From: Melieria omissa
Lineage: Eukaryota > Arthropoda > Insecta > Diptera > Ulidiidae
Reading direction: 5' to 3'
DNA: 64,000 bases
Assembly (NCBI GenBank): GCA_963971225.1
Contig: OZ020267.1
Span: 47,129,993 to 47,193,992, forward strand
Shown here: in pieces, positions 1 to 10,700 of the stretch
How positions within the stretch are numbered: the first letter of the stretch is position 1
How the letters are laid out: every line of letters begins with the position of its first letter
The notes under the pieces: model-generated
Databases searched by the model: none
What the model saw: only the letters and a program-made list of their open reading frames with translations
What the model was told of the DNA's origin: nothing
Position numbers and translations under genes: made by a program

Positions 1-960
1 GATTGTCGTCCTTACGGAGTTGTCTACACCTTTCTCTAGAATTTTCAGTACATAGGAGGTTAGGCAAATTGGTCTGAAGGATTTCGAGTGAAGAGGGTCC
101 TTCCCGAACTTTGGAATGAAGACCACTTTTGCCTTCCTCCGGGATTCTGGTATCTGTATACCCCAGTGCCAGACTTTCTCTAGTTATTTTTAGGAGATGA
201 CTCTTCCGTGCAACTTTTTCTTGCCACTAACCAATCTCGTCTAGAGATACTGCATAGTTCCTCAGCCTGCCCCAAGCTATGGAGCCCAGGAAGTGAGTAT
301 CGAAAAGTGCTTGACCTTCTCCTCACTTTCGGTAAATTCCCCATTGCCTTTCCTGAAGAAGTGGAGTCTTCCTAGTGGAAGATAGGCTGTGGCCTTTTGC
401 CATTACTTTATAGAGTTTGAATGCCTCTAAGGTTTGTTCTATGCTCTCGCAGAAATTTCTAAAATGTCTGCGCTTAGTTTTTCTTATCTCCTTATTGTAT
501 AAGGTTAGTGCATTTCTATACTCGGACCCATTCCCGGTACGTTTGGCCCGGTTGAATAACCTGCGAAATTTACTTCTCAGAGTATTGAGGTCTTTGTTCC
601 ACCAGGGCACGTCCCTGGGGACTTTACCCTACTGATTGGACAGCGGTTTTAAATGCGTTTATAATTGTATTATTGATGCACGTTACCATAGTTTCTAGTC
701 CCATTGTATCCATGATATTGTCGCCCAGCCCGAGATTGTTGAAGTTTATTCTCAGGGTCTTCTGGAACTTTTGTAAGTTATTTCTGACAGTAAACTCAAG
801 AAGGTCTCACCCCTTTGATTAGTGTCGCTGCTTCCCCATGCTACGTTGTGCGGATTCGCGTCGCATCCTAGTATCGGAGGCAGCTTCTTATACTCTCAGT
901 ACCTCATCAGTTTAGAGACTGTCTCTGGGGGAACAAGAGTGTCTTCTCCTGTGGGTATTA
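1..960 (-). mobile_element. LINE ORF2 remnant: endonuclease and start of reverse transcriptase (LOA/I/Jockey-like)
   Basis: Read on the minus strand, about 960 to 800 encodes the endonuclease core GCDANPHNVAWGSSDTNQRG, the Asp/Asn/His block of LINE apurinic-type endonucleases. About 610 to 323 encodes the linker that starts PWWNKDL and precedes the RT. About 160 to 1 encodes the RT N-terminus with VVFIPKFGKD and FRPICLTS. Frames shift between these blocks, so the copy is dead. The RT palm and RNase H, if present, lie left of the window. ORF1 lies upstream at 1903-2937 in the same orientation. The clade is inferred from motif style; it resembles the LINE pieces at 36.2 and 58.9 kb. Confidence 0.85.
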
Positions 961-1230
961 CTACGCGGTCGTGCGCGGTCCCGTTTATGTTGACAGGGAT
1001 TTGAACCGTGACCAGATCCCTGGAAAGGAAATCTAAAAGGAAAAGGAAAATCTATCAGGAAATCTATCAAGTAAAATTCAAACCGTGCTACTTCTGTGGC
1101 TATTACTACGTTGTGCGCGGTCCCGTTTATGTTGACCGGGATTTGTACCGTGACCAAATCCCTGGAAAGGAAATCTAAAAGGAAAAGGAAAATCTATTAG
1201 GAAGTCTATCAAGTAAAAATCAAACCGTTG
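947..1230. repeat. Tandem duplication, two units of about 142 bp inside the LINE
   Basis: The block containing GTGCGCGGTCCCGTTTATGT occurs at 971 and again at 1113 (spacing 142). The following stretch (GGAAAGGAAATCTAAAAGGA and onward to CAAACCGT) also repeats with few differences. It lies at the endonuclease part of the minus-strand LINE and puts an AG-rich insert into that frame. Confidence 0.85.
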
Positions 1231-1902
1231 GTTATTAACATACAGACTCTTGGGTTATTACACCTACATCCAAAATTACCTGAATTTACCTTTTTCGCCA
1301 ATCCTTTGTTTTGGTCCCTGCACACTCAGGGCTCCTGAACCAGCACTGAGCTAGGTTTAGACCTGAGGGTTGCCCTCGCGATGACAGCGGACGCAGTCTG
1401 GTGCAGATTAATCTGCGGAACTGCGGTGCTTGTCGTCGCTGCCTTATCTCATTGCACGACAAAAAAATGACGAAAAATACATGTGACACTGTTTGCCATC
1501 GATTGAAGTCAAAATTCGGTGTCAGTCGACTGACATGCTGTTCTCACTTTGATTGTCAAATACGATTTGACGTTATATTTTCAAAGTAAACAAACCAGGC
1601 CCGAGAGTTGATTAGGCTTCGTAAAGAAAATTCCCCATACAAAAGCCAGGGCAAAGCCTGCTGGTGCGTTCGTTGTTTATTTTATTTTTTTATGTATTTC
1701 ATTCTGTAGTACGTTTATAGAAAATTGATTGCAAAAAAACGTTTTTGCTGAAAAGCGTCATAAGTATGTTGAAACGTGTTTTTACATGATTTTACTTCAG
1801 TTATTGCTGACTGCTCTCAAAGCCTTAACGTTTGAATCGCTTGAGTTGCAGCTCTTCGTTTGAAAAGAGTTCAACTTTCCATCACTGTTTCTTGCTGCAT
1901 AG
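1231..1902. other. No recognisable gene; probable LINE interior or insertion
   Basis: This stretch separates the endonuclease block from ORF1 of the minus-strand LINE. I see only short open frames and no motif I can name, so it may be decayed endonuclease N-terminus or a later insertion. Confidence 0.4.
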
Positions 1903-2937
1903 TCATTGACAAACGACATAGGCAAATGACACCATATGACCATTTAACTGACTACAAATGACACCATATATGACATAGACTGAAAGGGGCATTGTGATTT
2001 TCGGGCTTCGCGTTCGTCCTCCGTCAGACATCCCTCCTTGTCCAGGTCTGACAGGGTGACAGGGAATCGGAGTCTTCGTCTTAGCGATGCTCAGCATTGA
2101 TAAGTCGATCGCGTCGATCTCCTCAACTTCATGAGGTAGTAGGCTGATCTTTTCGAAGGCCCCGCTACTGGCAGCCTCCTTCTCCACCAGAGTGCCCACC
2201 TCCTTCAGAATTTCGACATTGTCGTCCGCTAAAGTATTAGCTGCTGGCGCATCAGCCGCTTCAGGCTGTTCGCAGCACTTGTGTACGTGCACTGGGACAG
2301 TACCAAACCTGTACATCAGGACGCAGTTGCACCTCGTTATGGCCTCAATCGATCGACCGTCGACCCCGATCGTCAAGACCTTCTACTGGTCTCTTGAACG
2401 GAAGATCCTCCAGAGATTCAAGTACAGCCCTCGTTCGGGGCAATGAGGTGATCGAGGAGCTGCTTGTTGTCCATACCTGTCGCATTCGGGAGGTATACCG
2501 TCAACATATGTATGCACTCGGAGTATATGGTCCCCGTCGCACGTTGTCAGCTTTACTCCCTTCCAGCCAGGCAGTATAGGAACCAGGCCTTTGAGCAATT
2601 CTGCTGTGTCGGCACCTTCGCAGTCCACCAGTATAAGGCCTGGCCGAAAGTAGATGCCGTTGAACTGCAGTTTTGCTCTTAAGCTCTTGCACATATCCGC
2701 CACGAAAGCGTCTTCGGTCTGACCCTGTTCGTCCCGAGAGAGTATGAGTTCAGGGAAAGATACCGGGAGTATCACTAGTCTCACGCCCTTAGCAGCACTG
2801 GCATAGGTGCTACCTGGCCTCCTGAACCCCGTCCTCCGTTTCTTTGTCGTCCGTGTCGGCTCATCAGTTTTGGATTTCGAGGTAATATTGCTCTTCTGAG
2901 AACTGATTTCTGTCGCGCCCTCGTTAAGGTAACGCAT
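1903..2937 (-). pseudogene. LINE ORF1 (gag-like, DUF4780-type) remnant, frameshifted
   Basis: The minus strand opens at 2937 with a basic N-terminus, followed by a region with GIYFRPGLILVDCEGADTAE and GIPPECDRYG. The frame breaks near 2460 and continues as a second frame from 2376 (TIGVDGRSIEAI, then an acidic Ala/Glu-rich tail). This resembles the DUF4780 domain often linked to dipteran non-LTR elements, which would make it the nucleic-acid-binding ORF1 protein. It sits 5' of the ORF2 remnant. The family call is from memory of motif style and is moderately sure; the frameshift is seen directly. Confidence 0.6.
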
Positions 2938-4523
2938 GTACCATTTGACACCTGCGTCACTTAGCCCATCGACTTTCTAACCTCCCCAAACCTGAGTGTC
3001 TGTCCGGAAGTTAGACCATTACTAGTTGACGGTCGTGGTTCCATGGGTTTGGGTGCCAAGGTACCCGCGGATCCCTGTTGGCTTTGACCCAAATTTGGAA
3101 ACTTTGACACCAAATTTGCCAGATAGCGTACGTAATGCCGTCTTCATTCTCCGAGGAGTAGACGCCTGGGTATTAGAATCGTGGATATTACGCTACACCT
3201 GATTCGCCAGTTGTGTTGCGGAGTATGAACCCGCCAAAGAGTTAATCTTTTTTTACTTGTTACCCATAATTTGGTCCCTCAAGTCTATGCGAAGAGAAGA
3301 TCCGCCGAGCCATAGCACCCGATAGCACGATAAGCCCACAGTAACTCTTTGAGGTGGGCAGGTATCAGAGAGACTCCGTTGAAATACAACCGGGATTACC
3401 CCCTGGCTGCAAACCATCCAATAGGCACGGGTCGCATGACACCTTGGATTAGGGGTGATGGGGAGAGTGGATTAGAGGAGTAATAAATACATATGCATGT
3501 AATAAATATTTATTTTATTGAATTACTTGTTTAACTTAAGATCAGGGTGTAAAGGGAGTAAAGAGTAAGGTGTAAAGTTTAGGTGGTAGACTGGGGAAAC
3601 TACTAGTTAGCCAGCCACAAACGGACATAGACAAGACTATGCCCGAAGTGGCTATTACCAGCGGCCACTACGAAGAGAACTAGTCATGTTTCCGCACTTG
3701 TGCTTACCACCCACTAGCCAGTATAGAGACCTTGGAAATCAGACGGCAGGCCGCCAACATATGTCAGGTAAGGAATGCTTTGGATCTCAATAAGTAGATT
3801 CATACATCTTAATTTTATTCTATTTTGGTCCTGCAAAGTTCAAAATAAAAAATTTAGTTAAAAGAAAGCAATTTTCAAAATCCACTTCATCCAAAATTTT
3901 GAGCTGTAACTGTTTTGATGATATTTAAAATCAATAATTAGGGAATTATTTTAAGTTATGTCACTTTGGCTGAGTTTTATAATTATAAATGACAGTTAAA
4001 AAGTTGAAAAAAAAATTTTGAAAATTTGAAATTAATTTTTTTAAATAAAAATTTATTTCGTCAAAAGTGTCACAGTTTGAGTTAGAACTCTTTTGCATTG
4101 AGCTGCTGCGGTAAAATAGCATAAAACTTCTGACATGAAGAAAGATCTAACTGTATTTTTGCAAGAGTTAACAACAAAAAAATATACTGAGTTTTTGCTT
4201 ATTGGTAGATTGATGCATTGTGCACAGTATTAACAGATATACCCAAAAATTAAAAATTTTGATTTGTGTCCTTTTGTAGTGCGTGTGCGATATGATTGTT
4301 GTGCTGTTGTCATCATTGCAATAACGTTGCCAACTACACCAGGACCATTGAAGCCTACGCCATTTTTCGGTCGCGTGGTCATGTCGCTGCCGTCGTCTAT
4401 GTGTTCGGAGTATGTAACGACAAAAAAACTCTTCAAAGGGGACCTCAATCAAAAATAACATCGTTAATCGATTTTCCCCCGTAATCGAGTGTGGAAAGTC
4501 TTTAGTTATTCTATGAAGTCAAG
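2938..4523. other. Intergenic: probable LINE 5' leader, then AT-rich region and Gip upstream region
   Basis: The interval 2938 to about 3780 is GC-richer and may be the 5' leader of the minus-strand LINE. From 3780 to 4240 the DNA is AT-rich with no gene. The interval 4260-4450 is GC-richer and carries a minus-strand open frame noted in the findings. The Gip 5' UTR and promoter should lie just upstream of 4524; no clear TATA box was recognised. Confidence 0.4.
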
Positions 4524-4719
4524 ATGTCCGTAAAGTTTGCTGCAAATTTGAATTTTCTGTTTACAGAAATTACGGCCAGCCTAGCTGAAAGGATAAAGTT
4601 GGCACATAAAGCAGGATTTCGGGCAGTGGAGATACCGTACACAGAGTCGGAGCGAGATGACGTTATTAAAGTTCGCAGAGACACTGGAATTGAAGTGTGT
4701 CTTATCAATATTGCCCTTG
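4524..4719 (+). CDS. Gip: Gip exon 1 (codons 1-65 plus one base)
   Basis: This exon encodes the first beta-alpha unit, with ERIKLAHKAGFRAVEIPY. The donor is CTTG/GTAGGT at 4720. The last G joins AC of exon 2 to make Asp66. Confidence 0.93.
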
Positions 4720-7700
4720 GTAGGTCATTTCAATTTTAGGCTCAAGGGCAGAAAGCGAAGCCTCATGAAAACTAAAAAAATACGATTTTACATAGCTCTT
4801 GAACTACCTGGAATCTTATGAGCTGAACATTTTTTCTAGGAAACGCCCACAAAAGGCGTGGACAAATTTCCAAGCATGATACATATATCATGGTTCCAAG
4901 TGCATAAAGTATTTTTTAATTTGCACGATATGGGTATCAAACGAAAAGTTGTTTCCACACCTTATTACTAATATACAGCCTTAAGTACGTAGTACCAACG
5001 AACATGAAGTAATATACACCCATACCTTACGTTACGTTCCAAAAAAAACGACGCAAATTGAAACAAAGCAAAGTGAATTAGGATTTTCTATAGCAAACCA
5101 TGTAAAGATCGAAGATAGGTTCCAGGGTTACGAAAAGACTACTTTTTAAAAAGAAAATTGAACAAAGTAAACATTTAAAAAACAAAAATAATATAAAATT
5201 GTATTACATACATACAAAAAACAAAAAAAACCAATTCAATTAAAACAAAATAAAATATTCAATTAATTTATAAAAACAAAATAAAAATCGCTGTCTGATG
5301 AGTCGATAGTGGCTATTGTCGTAAGTCGGCTTTCTTTCACAAAAGTTAGAAAGGTAATCCCCGAGTTTTGATGGCATGGCGCAATTAGAAATAAAAGTCG
5401 TGCCACCTTGTAGAAAAAAAAAGAAAATTTCAAAAAATTAAAGACTCGAACCCAAAACAACGCAACTTTGAAAATCTAACGACGCACAGTGAAAATTAGT
5501 ACTAATTCAGCAGAGACGCAACTTCGAAAAAACGCAAAACGAAACGACGCAAAGTGAGGTATTGGTGTACATAGAACGCGCATTTCATACAAGCAAACGC
5601 GTTCTTTGGCGGGTACTGCTGGTAGCAAGGCTCATTAATAAGGTAGTGGTGGCAACACAGCTGCTTAAACTTTTTTCGTCTGATTTTCTTTTGACTTTTC
5701 GCGAATGGACATGCTAATTGTCAAAAATTAGTAAAATTATTTTTGTGTTGCTTGTCTTTTGATTTGATTTTGACAAGCAGCATGCCCAAAAGTACTAAAA
5801 AAATACATGGGAATTTTGTTTTTGCAGTAGTGCCATCACCTTATTAACACTTTCGCGTCCGCTCTCTGTGCAGTTAAACTAAAAGCTATTGCCGCTTTGT
5901 TTACGTATGCCGTTGCGTTGGCGCCGCTATTTTTAATTTATATTTTAATTAATTAATTAATATATTAATTAATTAATTAATCAATTAATTTTTTATTCAA
6001 ACAATAGGCTTAAAACGTAAAAATACGTGAACGGCTCCTAGGATTGTTTGGCAAAAAACGTAAAAATACGTGATCGGACACGAAAGTGTTTATACACCTT
6101 GGCTGGTAGTACCCTCGGTTATTGACAGCAGAAGTCTCTGTAACTTCAGCGTATCGGACGGATGGTTCACTTGCCAATAGTATTGCCAGCATTGAATGAA
6201 CGTATACATAATCAGCCCTGTTCCAGAATCCGAGTCGGAATCGGATTTGAATCGGAATGAAATCCGATTCCGATTTGAAGAGGTGTTCTGCAATCCGAGC
6301 GGAATTGTCACATTCGAAGTTTATTTCGAATCCGATTGTTAGCAAATTAAACAAAGCTTCAATCAGCTGTTTGCTTTTAATGTTCAAATGAAAAAGGCAA
6401 TTGTAAAATTTTGTAAGATTTTTTATTTTATTTAATGAGTTGGGTTATTTTATTGGCAGTATTGCTTGAGAACGAGCAGTCCGCCGTTGAAAAAGCGCAG
6501 AATTTTGCGAGACCACAGCAATCCCATGGAATTGCCAGATTCGTCGTAACTAGTACAAGTCATTTCAGTTATGTTCAAAATTTCCTATTTAAGGTTTATT
6601 ACTAAGTACCGCCTAAACAAAGCAGCATTCAACATGATCTTGACCGAAGTGAAACCTTTCCTTCGGCAATGCTCCATTCCGCCAGAATTGAAATTGGCTA
6701 CGGCTTTGCAATTTCTTGCCGAAGGAGGCTTTCAACGATCGGTAGAAAAGGCAACCGCCTTTTCCATTTCGGAAAGTGTGTGCTTCTTAAAAGGTCCACC
6801 GCCGGTCACTAAAGCTTCTCTTCTATTATGCGCTAGCTTCCTTCTTACTTCACTTTTCCAATCAACTCAACTCTATGATTGAAGAAAATTTTATAAAATT
6901 AATTGATTTAATTTACTTCTCACCTTTTTTCATCCCGTTACACTTTTTGTTGGTAGTCCTTGCCCGTTCAGCGACTGCGTTAAATGCTTCCGTTTATTTT
7001 CAAAATCGACTTTGTCGCCTTTAAAGAAACCTTTCGCGGTGTCCGCATTCTCCTCCATAAAATCCAAGACCATTTTGCTCTGGCCAGCAGTCTTATGCTT
7101 TCCCGTGATTAAAAATGAATTTATTAGTTTTATTTAACACGATGTTTCATTTATTTGCTTACATTTTCGTTATTTGTTTTCGTTTTGCTGCTTTCCGATT
7201 TCAATTCCACCAGCTTTTTGTTTAGCGGATTATTTTCGACAAAAATTTCCGATAATCGGAATGCAGAACACCAAATTTCCGATTCAAATTAGTTCGAACT
7301 TAATCGGATTTGAGAACAGGGTTGCATCGGAAAATATTTCCGATAATCGGAATGTAGAACACCGACGGTCGGAATCAAATCCATTTCCGATCCGATTCGG
7401 ATTCTGGAACAGGGCTGAATAACATTTGAATATGTTGTGATTTGTAGGTTATTATGCACAAACAGGAGCAAAGTAAATAGGAAAGCAAATAAAGTAAAAA
7501 TGATTTACTTTGAACAAATTTTCAAATTCAAATGGTGAAATTTCACGAAACTTTCAGGTGTCTATGAAAAGGGAAGCCGATTAGGGCTATAAATAATATA
7601 TTCGGCTTCGATTGAAAAGGTGCTAAGACAATTGTTTTACAAATATTAGATTTTGATGAAAGAAAATCTAAAAATACACCAATCGACAGCCAAAAGAATA

Positions 7701-10700
7701 TATAGTACATAGCTTTCTTGTTTTTACCTGTTGTTTTACAATGATGTGCGATGAGTTAATTCATAAAAGTTCGTATAATATGGCAATGAAGAGGCCTTAA
7801 GGTGAAATCTGATAGCATCACATAAAGAATAAAACAATTTTAATTTATATTTTTATGCCGTTTTTTGTCTTTCCTGAAAAATAAGGAAAACTGAACTTAG
7901 CACCTTTTTGCTCTAAGCCGAAAAATATTCAAATATTGTGTCCATTACATTTGCATTCACAAATTCAAAAATATACGAAGTAGACATTATTGATTCCAGA
8001 TTCCTGCCCACTGCTCGTAGTTTCAAAACGCCGAACAGCGATATTCGCTTTGCGATTATTGCTTAGCATTCACCTTCTACGTAACTGCAAAATAAACCTG
8101 ATAAACACATATAATTAAAAAGAAAATCATAACGAAAATTAGAAAAATAATTATCTTTTATCATTGCAAAAATGTCTTATATTGCACAGAAAACAACCTA
8201 CCGAACTCTGACGAGAAAAAAAAATAAAAGTCTGTCCGCCCGTAACACTACCTTCTTTATTGTGCCATGACAGAAGGCTTGCTTTACAAGCGAGAACCAT
8301 GGCTCAATAAAAAGGTTAAGCATCCCCACATGTATTTTGTTGGTAGGATTGTATATCGCTACTGTCAAAATCAGTTGATATTTTCCGACGAAAGAGGGAG
8401 AAACTGAAAACAAACAAAAGTGATTGTTGCCAGACGGCGCTGTATTTCGGGTAAAAAAACGGAAAAAGTGCTTAGGTCAGGTGTTTTCAGTCAGGTATAT
8501 TCATTTCAACCCATGCGACAACACAGCACACCAAGAATTTTGACAGAAGCGATGAACAATCAGCTGGTGGCTTGCTACAACCTTATAATTGAACCATGGC
8601 GAGAACGTAGTTGTATGTATTGCGCTCTCTGGTTGCGCTCATTGCAGCGAGTCTGCGTTAGCACACTGCTGCGGCGTGGGATGATTGGGACAAAAGGTCA
8701 AACTCCATGAAGCGCGTTTCAGGCGTTCAGGGTTTGTCGCGTTATGGCGTTTCACGCGTTATTCGCGTTGCAATGCATTCGACTTTTGCGATAACACAAG
8801 TTTGTTATCGGCATTACTATTTAACCACATAATTTATGACATCTTTAGGAGCTCTGTCAGCTGTTTGACGTCGTTAAGTGCGAATCGCGTGAGAAAGTTG
8901 AAAATAGTTCAACTTTTGACGTGTTTCGGGCGTTTCGACGTTAAGTCATGGATTTTGCTTCATGCAAATACACTGATTCTACTATTTCTCGAAACGCGAA
9001 AAACGACGATACGCTTGAAACGCGCTTTATAGAGTTTGGGCTAAAGACTAATGATTGGGAGATGAAGACGATGTGTTGTTGTTGTTGCGCTTGCGAAAAG
9101 CTGAAATTGTAAAACGATTTATATTTTCTGGCTGGCTTTTGTTCTTCTATAAGCCTGCACTGCATCTAATATTGCTCCCGAACTCACTGCCGACTGTAGT
9201 GTGCACAAAATCATACAAAAGAAAATAAAATATGGTTGGCATGGCGACTTATATATTATATGGTCGCTACAGGCAATAAAAAATAAATAATAAGTAATCA
9301 ACAAAGACAATTAAAAAAGGGAAATGGAAAGAAAGGAAAAGGAAAGAAAGCCGTCAGATTCTCATCACAAAATACTAGTATAATTATATATTTATTTATT
9401 TAGTGCTTTAGTAGTGCTTTCGCCATATTGAAAGTCAATATACCTATTTAATTATGTTTTTCCATACAATCTTTTAACACTTGGATTGCCCGTTAGATTT
9501 CGATTTCCAAAAAAAAAATTAAAATAAATAAAATAAAATATCTATCTATTTTTGATTTCAAGTATTTTCAATTGCCCGTTCGTTAATTTTTTTCGCAGTT
9601 TTCTCATATTCTCAAAATAGTAATCAACCATGTAAAAATATAAACAAATAATTTAACTTTTAATTCGCCACGTAAGAATATTTGTAATAATTTTATATTG
9701 GGATCAACCACCAGGTTTTTAAATCAAATCAAAGCGCACAATTGGCCAGCAAAAATCCATACAACCCAAAGATTCGATTTATGGTGACATTACAGCAATT
9801 TGTGCAGCAAAACCAATCGGCCAAAACAAAATAGCATACACAGAATAAACGACAACAACAAAAACTTTAGCGAATCCTGAATCATCTTCGTTGAAACGAC
9901 GATGACGATGCTTTGGTTCGCTTTGCGCTTCGACAAACAAGATCAATAAACATGCATGCAAAAAATGAGCGATCACTACGCCACAAGAACCACCATTTCA
10001 ATGTACACGAGTGAAGCCGTTGCGAACAACATTAGGGGTATTCTCGATGTCTTGCAACATTGCAAAACTTGCAGAAACTGATATTTGCAACCCTGAAAAC
10101 TGCTAGACTTCGAGAACACCCAAAATTCAAATATTGTAAAAAATGCCGCAAACAGGCGACAGAAATGTATGCATGTTATCTATTTCCAATGATTTATATA
10201 TATTTTCAGACCCATCCAATGACCTAAAGTTCGGGACAGCAAGTGTTCCAGGCTTAGAACATATGTTCAAGGAGCAATTACAGAAAACTGCTCTTTTTGC
10301 GAAGGAATTATGCTGCAAAAAGTGAGTTAAAAAAGAAGGTTAATATGATTTGATGGTCGTAATCCTGCGCTGAAGATTCGGTATAAGTAAAAAATAAAAA
10401 AAATATAAAATATAAAAAAAAATAATTCAAATTACTTACTCATCACAACTCGCGCTTTAACAATGATTGTTTGTTGTTGTGTATTTGTACAATTTCTGTC
10501 ACGGAAACTAAAATTAAACCAAAAACCACATTTTGAAAATAGCTAAAAACTGTATTCAAATGCTGCATTTACAAATAGTAATTTCCCAAATTGAATTAAT
10601 GCAGTTTAATACGTAATCTTTGGTGCTCCCTTTGAATCACGTGAGTTTCGTTATTTTATGTAAGAATATCTAGTCATATATTATTGTACCAAAAACCATA

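Larger units (their letters stand above)
6213..7417. mobile_element. PIF/Harbinger element, decayed, with convergent transposase and Myb-like ORFs
   Basis: The termini CAGCCCTGTTCCAGAATCCG at 6213 and its inverse ending at 7417 are flanked by AAT on both sides (6210-6212 and 7418-7420), the 3-bp duplication expected of PIF/Harbinger. Subterminal repeats of the type TTCCGATAATCGGAA and GGTGTTCTGCATTCCGA recur at the right end. The interior holds a plus-strand transposase piece and a minus-strand Myb/SANT-like piece, the two-gene layout known for animal Harbingers. Both genes are broken. It sits inside Gip intron 1. Confidence 0.8.

Noticed and set aside
9779..9976. Hydrophobic minus-strand open frame in Gip intron 1
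   Set aside because: It begins with GTG and has no upstream ATG or convincing splice acceptor, so there is no support for a gene.
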